Of a stretch of DNA of 64,000 bases, positions 10,917 through 19,300 are shown piece after piece; the stretch's first letter is position 1, and every line of letters begins with the position of its first letter. The notes under the pieces were generated by a model, which made no database searches, was not told the DNA's origin, and saw only the letters and a program-made list of their open reading frames with translations. A program made the position numbers and the translations under genes. This DNA is from Flavobacteriaceae bacterium (GTDB lineage Bacteria; Bacteroidota; Bacteroidia; Flavobacteriales; Flavobacteriaceae). The DNA is taken from the NCBI GenBank assembly GCA_947453195.1, contig CANGFO010000002.1, positions 124,001 through 188,000 on the forward strand, written 5' to 3'.

Positions 10917-12437
10917 ATGAAAAGAATAATCGTAGCTTTTATTTTTTATTTTATTGCTAATAATACGCAGGCTCAAACGGGTTATGAAATTACAATTAAT
11001 CTAAAAAATTGTAAGGATTCTATAGCCTATCTTACTTACTACCAGTTTGATAAAACCTATATCAAAGACACCTGTACTGCTGTGAAAAATGGCAAAATTA
11101 TCTTTAAAGGCAAAACCAAATTAGACAAAGGAATTTACTCTTTAGTGAGTCAGCAAAAATCAATTTATTTTGATTTTTTTGTAGATGACCAAACCCAAAA
11201 ATTAGAGTTTCAAAATGATCTTGGAGCAAACTCTATTGATGGTTTGACAGCATTAAATTCTCCCATCGAAAATAATTTTATTGATTACCTAAAATTTGTA
11301 AATAAACAGAATACGGAATTTATACTTTACAAGAACAATCTTGCTCCAAAAACGAAAAAAGATACCCTGTTATTGCAGGACAAGCAAAAAGAATTGGACA
11401 AAAAAATCATCGATTATGAACGCGATTTTTTAAATAATCATAAAGCTTCCTTTATTGGGGATGTTATGAATTTGAAAATGGAAAAAATCTTAACTGATAT
11501 TCCCAAAGCTTCCAATGGCCGTCCAGATAGTCTGTTGGTTTATAACTATTACAAAAATCATTATTGGGATAATGTAGATTTTAAGGATGATGGCATTATG
11601 CATAATCCCTTTTTTCATAACAAATTAAAAAAATATTTTGAGTCGGTAATCGTTACCCATCCCGATTCTGCCATTGTTGAAGTGGATCGAATTTTAGAAA
11701 AAACCAAACAAGGAAGTATGCTTTATAAAATAATACTTTCTAATTTAGTTTATACATTTGAATCTTCTAAGAGAATGGGCTTTGACAAAGTATTTGTTCA
11801 TTTATCAGATCAGTATTTTAAAACCGGAAAAGCATCCGGGATCTATGATGACGAATCGGTTGTTTCTAAAATTATTAAAAGAGCCGATTTGCTAAAACCT
11901 TTGTTAATCGGTGCGCCTGCACCCGATCTGGCCATGATAAAAGCAGAAGATTTTCCAATTGTGAAAAACATGGGATTTGAATCGGCAAAAAATAGCGAAG
12001 AAGCAACCAAAGTGTATTATGCAAATGTGGACAAGCTGAATAAGATGTTTTACCACCTTAATTCGGTTACAGCAGATTACATCATATTGGTTTTTTGGGA
12101 TGTAGATTGTGGCCATTGCCAAAAAGAAATTCCAAAATTAATTGACTTATACAACGACCTAAAAAAAGAGAAAAAAGAGGTAAAAGTATTTAGCGTTTAT
12201 ACTTTACATGAAGGGGAAAAATATCTGAAATACATTGCTGAAAAAGGCCTTTCTGAATGGATAAACGTATATGATGGAGCTCATATTAATAATGTTACGG
12301 TAAAATATGATGTCACTTCAACTCCTGTTATTTATGTTTTAGATAAAAATAAAACGATAAAAGCGAAAAGAATTGGAGTAGAACAAATTCGTGAAGTGCT
12401 TCAAGGAATGGAAAAAGAATACCAATTAAAGAAGTAA
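10917..12437 (+). CDS. TlpA-like thiol-disulfide oxidoreductase with N-terminal DUF4369-like domain
   Basis: This 506-residue protein starts with a signal peptide ending near A-Q-A-Q (residues 17-20), so it should work in the periplasm or cell envelope. Residues about 22-120 resemble the beta-rich DUF4369 domain common in Bacteroidota thioredoxin-like proteins. A helical middle part (about 120-320, DUF5106-like) follows. The C-terminal third is a thioredoxin fold with the active-site motif C398-G-H-C401 preceded by F-W-D-V-D, and a cis-proline segment T-S-T-P near residue 465. It probably reduces or exchanges disulfides of exported proteins; its partner is unknown. psuG follows after 23 bases on the same strand, but no functional link is evident. 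A second, shorter relative lies at 34657-35652. The fold is confident; the domain names are from memory of the family. Confidence 0.85.
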   Translation: MKRIIVAFIFYFIANNTQAQTGYEITINLKNCKDSIAYLTYYQFDKTYIKDTCTAVKNGKIIFKGKTKLDKGIYSLVSQQKSIYFDFFVDDQTQKLEFQNDLGANSIDGLTALNSPIENNFIDYLKFVNKQNTEFILYKNNLAPKTKKDTLLLQDKQKELDKKIIDYERDFLNNHKASFIGDVMNLKMEKILTDIPKASNGRPDSLLVYNYYKNHYWDNVDFKDDGIMHNPFFHNKLKKYFESVIVTHPDSAIVEVDRILEKTKQGSMLYKIILSNLVYTFESSKRMGFDKVFVHLSDQYFKTGKASGIYDDESVVSKIIKRADLLKPLLIGAPAPDLAMIKAEDFPIVKNMGFESAKNSEEATKVYYANVDKLNKMFYHLNSVTADYIILVFWDVDCGHCQKEIPKLIDLYNDLKKEKKEVKVFSVYTLHEGEKYLKYIAEKGLSEWINVYDGAHINNVTVKYDVTSTPVIYVLDKNKTIKAKRIGVEQIREVLQGMEKEYQLKK

Positions 12438-12460
12438 TTAGTAATTATAATATAGAAAAT

Positions 12461-13366
12461 TTGATACTTATTAGCCCCGAGGTACAACAGGCATTAGATG
12501 CCAATTTGCCTATTGTTGCCTTAGAGTCGACCATAATTTCCCACGGAATGCCTTGGCCACAAAATGCCATTACGGCCAAATTGGTAGAAGATGAAGTGCG
12601 AAAAAATGGCGCTGTTCCTGCAACTATTGCAATTCGAGACGGAAAATGCTTGGTGGGTTTGCGTGAGGAAGACATTGATTATTTAGGTCAAACTCCCGGC
12701 GTTTGGAAAGTAAGTCTTCGAGACATGCCTTATGTAATTGCTAAAAAATTACCTGGAGCAACTACTGTAGCTGCTACCATGCGCATTGCTTCGATGGCTG
12801 GAATTAAAATATTTGCTACTGGCGGAATTGGTGGCGTGCATCGTGGTGCTACCGAAACCATGGATATTTCGGCCGATTTAACCGAAATGGAGCAAACCAA
12901 TGTAGCTATTGTAGCTGCAGGCGTAAAATCAATTTTAGATATTGGATTAACTTTAGAATATTTAGAAACTTCCGGAATTCCGGTGGTGACTTATGGACAA
13001 GATGCTTTTCCAAGTTTTTACTCCTCCAAAAGCGGATATCAATCGCCATTGCGCATGGATACACCGCAAGAACTGGCATCACTTTTAAAAGCTAAATGGG
13101 ACTTAGGTCTTAATGGTTCGGTGTTGATTGCAAATCCCGTTCCAAAGGAATTTGAAATGGAGCAAGAAGCCATAGAGGTGCATATTTTAAATGCTTTAAA
13201 AGAAGCCGATAAATTGCATATTAAAGGGAAAGAAGTAACGCCGTTTTTATTGAAAGCCATTGCGGAACATACCCATGGTGAAAGTTTGGAAGCCAACATT
13301 GCATTAATTAAAAACAATGCTAAAATTGCGTCTCAAATTGCGGTTGCCTTACACCAAAAGTTATAA
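12461..13366 (+). CDS. psuG: Pseudouridine-5'-phosphate glycosidase
   Basis: The product (301 residues, normal for the family) belongs to the PsuG/indigoidine synthase A family, which reversibly cleaves pseudouridine 5'-phosphate into uracil and ribose 5-phosphate. Conserved stretches are A-L-E-S-T-I-I-S-H-G-M-P near residue 20, a G-A-T-T-V-A-A-T segment near residue 100 and F-A-T-G-G-I-G-G-V-H-R-G near residue 120. The reading frame opens with TTG at 12461; no upstream in-frame ATG is available after the preceding gene's stop at 12437, so a TTG start is most likely. No pseudouridine kinase (PsuK) gene is next to it, although the two are often paired. Its 3' end overlaps the convergent umuD by 6 bases. 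Confidence 0.92.
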   Translation: MILISPEVQQALDANLPIVALESTIISHGMPWPQNAITAKLVEDEVRKNGAVPATIAIRDGKCLVGLREEDIDYLGQTPGVWKVSLRDMPYVIAKKLPGATTVAATMRIASMAGIKIFATGGIGGVHRGATETMDISADLTEMEQTNVAIVAAGVKSILDIGLTLEYLETSGIPVVTYGQDAFPSFYSSKSGYQSPLRMDTPQELASLLKAKWDLGLNGSVLIANPVPKEFEMEQEAIEVHILNALKEADKLHIKGKEVTPFLLKAIAEHTHGESLEANIALIKNNAKIASQIAVALHQKL

Positions 13367-13801
13367 GTTTTTTATCACATAGGTTACCATTCCCCAAATT
13401 ACCAATTCGCTTTCTTCTGTAACTTTTATGGGTTGGTAACTCGGATTTTCCGGCATTAAATACAAACAATCGTCTTCAACTTGTATGCGTTTTACGGTGA
13501 ATTCTCCGTCTATAAAACACACGGCAATTTTATTGTTTTGAGGCTCCAAACTTCGGTCTACAATTAAAATATCTTTATCGCTAATACCCGCATTGATCAT
13601 CGAATTTCCATTGACTTTTATATAAAAAGTAGCCAACGGATTTTTACACAATTCTTTATTCAAATCAATTTCATTGCCTAAAAAATCGGTTGCCGGTGAG
13701 GGAAAACCAGCCGAAACGCCTTCCTTTACATACGGAATTCGGAGTTTGCTCTCAAAATTAGGAAGATGAAATGTAAGCGAAGTTTCTTTTTTTAGTGACA
13801 T
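13361..13801 (-). CDS. umuD: UmuD-like S24-family self-cleaving protease subunit of DNA polymerase V
   Basis: This 146-residue protein is a LexA/UmuD-type S24 peptidase. The self-cleavage pair A31-G32 lies in S-A-G-F-P-S-P, the catalytic Ser67 lies in G-N-S-M and Lys104 in F-T-V-K-R. The Ser-Lys spacing of 37 equals that of E. coli UmuD (S60/K97). After RecA-stimulated cleavage, UmuD' pairs with UmuC to allow synthesis past DNA lesions. It has no DNA-binding domain, so it is not LexA. It lies downstream of umuC with a 10-base overlap, the reverse of the enterobacterial order, which suggests coupled translation. Its 3' end overlaps psuG tail to tail. Confidence 0.92.
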   Translation of the reverse strand: MSLKKETSLTFHLPNFESKLRIPYVKEGVSAGFPSPATDFLGNEIDLNKELCKNPLATFYIKVNGNSMINAGISDKDILIVDRSLEPQNNKIAVCFIDGEFTVKRIQVEDDCLYLMPENPSYQPIKVTEESELVIWGMVTYVIKNL

Positions 13802-15066
13802 TTTATTTCTAGTAGTTCCTTAAAGTTGGTGGTATAATTTGGGGATAAATGATTTTGTTTCATGTTCCAAGTTACTTTTAAATCTTGCGATGCCAATTTC
13901 ACTTTTCGATTTCCAATTTTTGTATTCAGTGAATCCATGGCTTTCATAAGCGCTAAGTGCTTCGGATTTTCTTCTTCAAATAATTGAAATTGCTTTTTAT
14001 CTTCATCTATAAATTGGGTTACAATAACCCCTGCTTTTTTAAACTGCAGCCCTTCATTGCCCTCATGCAATTCTTTTAAAATTGCAATGGCAGCATTAGC
14101 AATGGTTAGGGTAGAATTAGTAGCATAAGGCAGTGTGATTGCCCTGTTGTAATAATATTTTTGGTTTTCATATTTATGCCGATCTACTACAAGCATCACG
14201 ATAATGGTATGGCAACAGGATTTTTGCTTGCGTAATTTTTCGGCACAAACCGCTGCAAAAGTTGCAATACGTTCGCGCAAAGCATCCAAATCGGATAGTT
14301 GTTTTGGAAAACTTCGGGTGGTGGCAATGCTTTTTTTCTGTTCTTTAATAGGCTCTAAATCCAATACCGATTTCCCTTCCAATTCATATTTTAAGCGCAT
14401 GCCCAATACGCCCATTTCTTTTCGAATCCAGAATTCGTGTTGGGGTTTGGTAAAGTCATAAGCCGTAAGAATGTTGTGGGCGTGCATCTTCTTTTTTAGT
14501 CGGTAGCCAATGCCCCACACATCTTCAATTTTAGTCCATTTTAAAGCTTTAATGCGCTTTTCTTCGGTGTCAATCACATACACGCCTTGCGTGCGATCTT
14601 GGTATTTTTTGGCAATTTTATTGGCTACTTTGGCCAATGCTTTGGTTGCTGCAAATCCCACACAAACCGGAATTCCAACCCATTTTTGCACTCTGCGTTT
14701 CATCTGTAATCCATAGTCATGAAAATCAGAAACAGGCATGCCGTCAAAGTTCAAAAACGCTTCGTCAATGCTGTACACTTCAAGATTTGGAGTGAAGCCT
14801 TCTAGAATTTTCATCACCCTATTGCTTAGGTCGCCATACAGCGCATAGTTGGAGGAGAAGACCTGTACTTTGTTCTGCTTTAGCTCTTGGCGCACTTTAA
14901 ACTCGGGGGCTCCCATAGGAATTCCTAATGCCTTTGCTTCATTGCTTCTCGAGATGATGCAACCGTCGTTATTAGACAAAATAACAACCGGTTTACCAAT
15001 TAAATTAGGTTGGAAAACGCGTTCGCACGAAGCATAAAAATTATTACAATCTACTAAAGCATACAT
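13792..15066 (-). CDS. umuC: Y-family DNA polymerase V catalytic subunit UmuC
   Basis: The 424-residue product has the usual UmuC length. The N-terminal palm residue Asp6 lies in A-L-V-D-C-N-N-F-Y-A-S-C-E-R, and the second catalytic site is Y-S-I-D-E-A-F near residue 100. A helix-hairpin-helix-like thumb segment V-W-G-I-G-Y-R-L near residue 180 and a little-finger/DUF4113-like C-terminus follow. It inserts nucleotides opposite damaged bases and is error-prone. It is the first gene of a two-gene unit with umuD. A perfect palindrome sits directly before its start codon (15068-15081) and may be an SOS operator. Confidence 0.95.
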   Translation of the reverse strand: MYALVDCNNFYASCERVFQPNLIGKPVVILSNNDGCIISRSNEAKALGIPMGAPEFKVRQELKQNKVQVFSSNYALYGDLSNRVMKILEGFTPNLEVYSIDEAFLNFDGMPVSDFHDYGLQMKRRVQKWVGIPVCVGFAATKALAKVANKIAKKYQDRTQGVYVIDTEEKRIKALKWTKIEDVWGIGYRLKKKMHAHNILTAYDFTKPQHEFWIRKEMGVLGMRLKYELEGKSVLDLEPIKEQKKSIATTRSFPKQLSDLDALRERIATFAAVCAEKLRKQKSCCHTIIVMLVVDRHKYENQKYYYNRAITLPYATNSTLTIANAAIAILKELHEGNEGLQFKKAGVIVTQFIDEDKKQFQLFEEENPKHLALMKAMDSLNTKIGNRKVKLASQDLKVTWNMKQNHLSPNYTTNFKELLEIKCH

Positions 15067-15067
15067 G

Positions 15068-15081
15068 CTGTAAAATTACAG
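15068..15081 (-). promoter_or_regulatory. Palindrome upstream of umuC, candidate SOS operator
   Basis: CTGTAAAATTACAG has 6-base inverted arms around a 2-base centre and ends one base before the umuC start codon. A second palindrome with arms CAACT and AGTTG lies at 15101-15113. Either could bind LexA or another SOS repressor. No TAnnTTTG box is visible, so this is a suggestion from position and symmetry only. Confidence 0.35.
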
Positions 15082-15140
15082 AATCGGAATTTTAGTTGGG
15101 CAACTAACAGTTGTTAAATTTGCCAATTGTTGATAAATAA

Positions 15141-15164
15141 AAAACCACGGGCAACCGTGGTTTT
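15141..15164 (-). terminator. Rho-independent terminator after the LamG cargo gene
   Basis: A perfect 10-base stem (AAAACCACGG / CCGTGGTTTT) around a 4-base loop is followed, on the minus strand, by a T-rich run. It lies about 20 bases after the stop of the gene ending at 15186. Confidence 0.8.
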
Positions 15165-15185
15165 AATCTTTAAAAGGAGTAGAAG

Positions 15186-16256
15186 TTACTGCAAAATAAT
15201 TTTCTTGGTATTCAATAAATTATTTGAAGCATCATAAATTTTCACGAAGTACACCCCGGTGCCACTCCAAGTGTTTAGTGGTACCACATATTGTTGCGTA
15301 TTCATAGCGCCGCTAAATACTTCTTGCCCTAGCGTGTTTACAATTTTAATTTGATACCCTACTACATTAGCCAAATTACCACAATCTATCGTGATGTGAT
15401 CGTTAGCTGGGTTAGGGTAAATGGTAATGGTATTGTTATACGTTACCGGATTAAAACTTAAAATACCTGTATTGATAACTAGTGATTGGCAAGTACTATC
15501 TGCAAAATATAGGGCCGTAATTTCTTCTTGAGTTAGCGCTCGATTCCAAATTCCAATGTCGTCTATTTTACCACCAAATGCGCCCCAATGACCATTGGCT
15601 TGGTCAGAAACTCCTATTGAGATTCCTGAATTTCCAACAGTGTTTAATGTAAATCCGGTTAGATTATTCGAAGTAATAAAAATTCCGTTTATATATTGTT
15701 TTAATTCTAGACCATCAAAAGTAAACACTACATTATACCATGTATTCAAAGCTATTTGACTTCCTATAGCTGAGATAGCTTGCTGGTTGTTTTGATTAGA
15801 AGCCTGAATTATTGTTGTTGAAATTAAGGTATTATCTCCATATGGTAATCCAATGGCCCAAGTTTGACCATTTGGACTGCTATAACCGTATTGAAATCTA
15901 TTTATAATCGTTGATCCCTCATTTTGAACTCCAATAGAAGTTTTCATAAACCAAGTAGAAACAGTAATGTTGGTTGTGTTAAAAGAATTGTTATATGGAA
16001 TATAAATTTCATCACCACCAGCTCCCCAAGTCCAATTATTAATGTTAAAATTGTAGCAACTATTAGAGTTTTGGGTTCTATCAGTTGTTAATGTTGCTCC
16101 TATAACAGTTCCATTATTTCCATTTCCGCTTTCATCATTTGCGTTTCCGTTAAATGGATAATAACCAACTAAACCATTAGTAGGGACATAAGAAGGGATT
16201 TGCGCCATCATTATATTAATGGCTAAAAGACTCAATACAAGTAATTGTTTTTTCAT
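15186..16256 (-). CDS. Secreted LamG-domain protein with type IX sorting domain
   Basis: The 356-residue product begins with a signal peptide (to about M-M-A-Q, residue 19). Residues about 25-245 form a LamG/concanavalin A-like jelly-roll: G-L-V-G-Y-Y-P-F-N-G-N-A-N-D-E-S-G-N near the start, W-Y-N-V-V-F-T-F-D-G, and I-D-D-I-G-I-W-N-R-A-L-T-Q-E-E-I near the end, a pattern typical of this fold. Residues about 275-356 are a type A T9SS C-terminal sorting domain (I-Y-P-N-P-A-N-D, then G-V-Y-F-V-K-I-Y and a final K-K-I-I-L-Q). It should cross the outer membrane by the type IX system and be anchored at or released from the surface. LamG domains often bind sugars; the ligand is unknown. A strong terminator follows it. 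Confidence 0.9.
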   Translation of the reverse strand: MKKQLLVLSLLAINIMMAQIPSYVPTNGLVGYYPFNGNANDESGNGNNGTVIGATLTTDRTQNSNSCYNFNINNWTWGAGGDEIYIPYNNSFNTTNITVSTWFMKTSIGVQNEGSTIINRFQYGYSSPNGQTWAIGLPYGDNTLISTTIIQASNQNNQQAISAIGSQIALNTWYNVVFTFDGLELKQYINGIFITSNNLTGFTLNTVGNSGISIGVSDQANGHWGAFGGKIDDIGIWNRALTQEEITALYFADSTCQSLVINTGILSFNPVTYNNTITIYPNPANDHITIDCGNLANVVGYQIKIVNTLGQEVFSGAMNTQQYVVPLNTWSGTGVYFVKIYDASNNLLNTKKIILQ

Positions 16257-16357
16257 AATTTTTTGATTTATATTTTTTTCAAATTTCTAAAATGAATAAT
16301 TCGAAATAATAAAAATCGTTAGAAATCATATTTTCTAGTATTAAGTGTTTAAAATTA

Positions 16358-17719
16358 TTATACTTTTTTTAATAGATTTGGCAACAATTGAATTTTTTTT
16401 AGTCTTTTATCCTCGCTATTTTTTTGCTCCATTAGTAATTCTTTTTCATCAATTCCTGTTATTTTTGAAATTTTTATAAGTAGCCGTATAATTGTTTGTT
16501 CTCTTCTTTTTACTGTTGCAGAAATTGTTTCAGGTTGGTTACTGTTTTCAAATAATTGATTTAATTCATTTAGTGAAATATATTGATTTATATTATTTAA
16601 CAAATAAAATAATACTTTTTTTTCTTGTTCTTCAAAAATTAGTATAGGTTTTCCTTTGTATAAAAAAGATTGCTTTTGATTGCTATATGTAATTCCTTTG
16701 AAAGGTTTAATAATTAACTTTATCTTTTTTCTGAAAAAGAATAATAATATAACTAAAGCTAATATAGAAATTGATATAGTAAATATGAAAATATTATTAT
16801 CTCCCAAAGGACTTATAAAAACAGATGAGTTCCTTAATTTTCCTCTAAATTCAGTTATATCTCCAAATTTAAAAAATGTTTTAGACTCGACTCTGTAAAC
16901 TCCATAAAGTGTTTTGCCTTCTATATAAGAAGATAGGACATTTGGAAAGTAGGTGCGTTCATAAGTATAAATTTTATTTGTTAAATAATCTATTTCTAAA
17001 AAATATTGTCCGCTCTGAAGAAATATGTTTTTTGAATCTTTAAATGAATTTAATATATCAACTTTCATAGGTTCTTCATTATACTCACCAATACATTTCC
17101 ATTTCATTGTTGGTAAATGTAATAGCCAAACCTTATTATCTAACAACTTAGTATTAGTAATCTCATTAATATCTTTTGCTCCTCCACCAAAAACATATAA
17201 ATTTTCACCTTTAATATAGCTATTTGCCCCAGAACGAGGATCTTGCGCTTTTTCACCATAAGTTTGAATTTCTACCCAATCTTTGGTTTTGAAATTGTAT
17301 TTTGTTAATATGTTTTTAGTTGTAAATAAGCCATAACCTCCATAAAAGTAAATCTCATTATTGAAAACAAAATGTACTGCATCAAATTGATTTCGTTGTA
17401 AATAATTATCATTAATCCTCACTATGGAGTCGTTTCTATATTCTAAAACTGGTCCACAACCTTTATGTACTAAATAGGTTTTTGTGCCAATATTAAAATA
17501 GACATACTCTTGTAATTTATCTAAATAGTCTGTGTGTTTAAATGCTATTTTTTTCATTGCATTTCCTTTATAAGCAAACGAGTCATTTATTATAAGAACG
17601 GGTTGTTTGGTTTTAGCTTCTCTAAACAATAAAAATTCTCCATTAAATTCAAATTTTTGTGCTTTTGTAGATAGAGGTGCCAAACAAATAAGTAATAGTA
17701 ATAATGAAATTTCACGCAT
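16358..17719 (-). CDS. Kelch-like periplasmic sensor with one transmembrane helix and cytoplasmic regulator-like tail
   Basis: I do not recognise this 453-residue protein as a named family. It starts with a signal peptide (R-E-I-S-L-L-L-L-L-I-C-L-A-P). Residues about 20-300 contain kelch/galactose-oxidase-like strands (I-Y-F-Y-G-G-Y-G and L-Y-V-F-G-G-G-A), suggesting a small beta-propeller outside the membrane. A strongly hydrophobic segment at about 308-330 is followed by R-K-K-I-K, the positive-inside signature of one membrane crossing. The tail (345-453) reads like a winged-helix or response-regulator effector domain: L-N-E-L-N-Q-L-F, T-I-S-A-T-V-K-R-R-E, I-R-L-L-I-K-I-S-K-I-T-G. A membrane-bound one-component regulator is possible but unproven. 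It lies upstream of the LamG cargo gene on the same strand, separated by about 100 bases. Confidence 0.7.
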   Translation of the reverse strand: MREISLLLLLICLAPLSTKAQKFEFNGEFLLFREAKTKQPVLIINDSFAYKGNAMKKIAFKHTDYLDKLQEYVYFNIGTKTYLVHKGCGPVLEYRNDSIVRINDNYLQRNQFDAVHFVFNNEIYFYGGYGLFTTKNILTKYNFKTKDWVEIQTYGEKAQDPRSGANSYIKGENLYVFGGGAKDINEITNTKLLDNKVWLLHLPTMKWKCIGEYNEEPMKVDILNSFKDSKNIFLQSGQYFLEIDYLTNKIYTYERTYFPNVLSSYIEGKTLYGVYRVESKTFFKFGDITEFRGKLRNSSVFISPLGDNNIFIFTISISILALVILLFFFRKKIKLIIKPFKGITYSNQKQSFLYKGKPILIFEEQEKKVLFYLLNNINQYISLNELNQLFENSNQPETISATVKRREQTIIRLLIKISKITGIDEKELLMEQKNSEDKRLKKIQLLPNLLKKV

Positions 17720-17837
17720 GTTAGGTAGTATTGGGACTAAGATATTCTAAAATTCAAATATCATAAATTAACTTTATTTCAGATACAAATAATATACGAA
17801 ACTGTATTTTCCGCTATTTTTTTGGTATTTTATTAAT

Positions 17838-17871
17838 GAAAAAAACCACCAAAATTGCTTTTGATGGTTTT
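17838..17871 (-). terminator. Rho-independent terminator of the nuo operon
   Basis: On the minus strand, an 11-base stem (AACCATCAAAA pairing with TTTTGGTGGTT, one G-T pair) around the loop GCAA is followed by a run of T. It lies about 25 bases after the nuoN stop, before the kelch-protein gene. Confidence 0.8.
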
Positions 17872-17894
17872 GATATAATTTGAAAAGATACTTT

Positions 17895-19295
17895 TTATTT
17901 CAATAAATTGGTCACTAATGAAGGATACAATCCGATGATTACATTTAGTAAAATAGAAACTACACCCACTGCATAATAGACGAATGGAGTTGCTTGTTTT
18001 TCTTCATTTGGCTCTCTAGTGTACATTGCCAAAATCAATTTGAAGTAATATCCAACACTTATGATAGAGTTGATTACTCCGGCAATAACCACAACTAAAT
18101 AACCTGCTTTAATGGTTTGTGTAAACAGCATAAATTTTGCAAAGAAACCAGAGAAAATAGGAATTCCAGCCATAGAAAGTAAAGCTGCAGTTAATACTGC
18201 TGCCATTAATGGATTGGTTTTACCTAAGCCATTGAAATTAACTATGTCTTCGTTGTCTTTGTTTCCTGTAACGGTAATGATCACTGCAAATGCTGCAATT
18301 CCTGCTAGTGCATAAGCACTTGTGTAATACAATAATGTGGAAGATGAATTGGCCATAGTAAGCAATGCCATCAACATGAATCCAGCGTGTGAAATACCAG
18401 AGAAAGCCAACATTCGTTTTACATTATTTTGGCGTAAAGCCATAATGTTTCCAATTGACATTGAGGCAATTGAAACCACAATAATAATTAGTTGAAATGA
18501 GGTTAAAATATCTTGATTATCGAATGAAGAATTTAAGTTTAATGCGGTTACTAATTTATATAAAGTAGCTATGGCAACTACTTTTACCAAGGTACTCATG
18601 GTAGCAGTAACTAAAGATGGAGAACCTTCATAAACATCGGGTGCCCAAAAGTGAAAAGGAACTGCTGCAATTTTAAATAACATTCCAACCACTACTAATA
18701 TCACTCCAATTGGAAACCAAGAAGGCAATTCGGCAGATAAAGATGCACTCGATATTTCTGCGACATCAAAGCTACCCATAGCCCCATAAATTAAGCAGAT
18801 TCCAAATAAAATGATTCCAGAGGCAAAGGAACCCATAAGGAAATATTTCATTCCGGCTTCGTTGCTTTTTATATCCAATCGGCTGCTTCCAGCTAAAATA
18901 TATAATGCGATAGAAAGGGTTTCAATTCCGATAAAGAACATAGCAAGATTGGTAAATGATACCATTGCAATTGCTCCTGCCAATAGGAAAACCTTGATTG
19001 AAATGTAATCGGAAATTTTGGTTGGATGGTCTTTATACACCTCATTTCCCATGGCAACAATAAAAATTGTTAGTAGGATGAATAGCGATGCAAATGCAGA
19101 AGACGTTGAATCGGCCGCAATCATATTGCTGTATTTTTCATTTGCAGAAAAACCTAAAGTCCAAAGGTGTAATGTAGTTCCTAATACTGCTAGTAATCCT
19201 AAAATTACTACGTGAACGATTGCTTTTCTTAAATTAAAGATTTCAGCTATAAGACAAAAAACGCCTAAACCTGATAGTGCTATTAGTGTATTCAT
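17895..19295 (-). CDS. nuoN: NADH-quinone oxidoreductase subunit N
   Basis: The 466-residue, 13-14-helix membrane protein is an antiporter-like proton-pumping subunit of respiratory complex I. The family signature is visible in F-F-I-G-I-E-T-L-S-I-A-L-Y-I-L (helix with the key Glu) and K-I-A-A-V-P-F-H-F-W-A-P-D-V-Y-E-G (Lys-containing helix 7 and the following loop). It is the last gene of the operon, 5 bases after nuoM, and is followed by a strong terminator. Confidence 0.97.
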   Translation of the reverse strand: MNTLIALSGLGVFCLIAEIFNLRKAIVHVVILGLLAVLGTTLHLWTLGFSANEKYSNMIAADSTSSAFASLFILLTIFIVAMGNEVYKDHPTKISDYISIKVFLLAGAIAMVSFTNLAMFFIGIETLSIALYILAGSSRLDIKSNEAGMKYFLMGSFASGIILFGICLIYGAMGSFDVAEISSASLSAELPSWFPIGVILVVVGMLFKIAAVPFHFWAPDVYEGSPSLVTATMSTLVKVVAIATLYKLVTALNLNSSFDNQDILTSFQLIIIVVSIASMSIGNIMALRQNNVKRMLAFSGISHAGFMLMALLTMANSSSTLLYYTSAYALAGIAAFAVIITVTGNKDNEDIVNFNGLGKTNPLMAAVLTAALLSMAGIPIFSGFFAKFMLFTQTIKAGYLVVVIAGVINSIISVGYYFKLILAMYTREPNEEKQATPFVYYAVGVVSILLNVIIGLYPSLVTNLLK

Positions 19296-19300
19296 TTGTA

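Noticed and set aside
13039..13317. A 92-codon open frame on the minus strand
   Set aside because: Antisense to psuG, with no promoter and no recognisable product.
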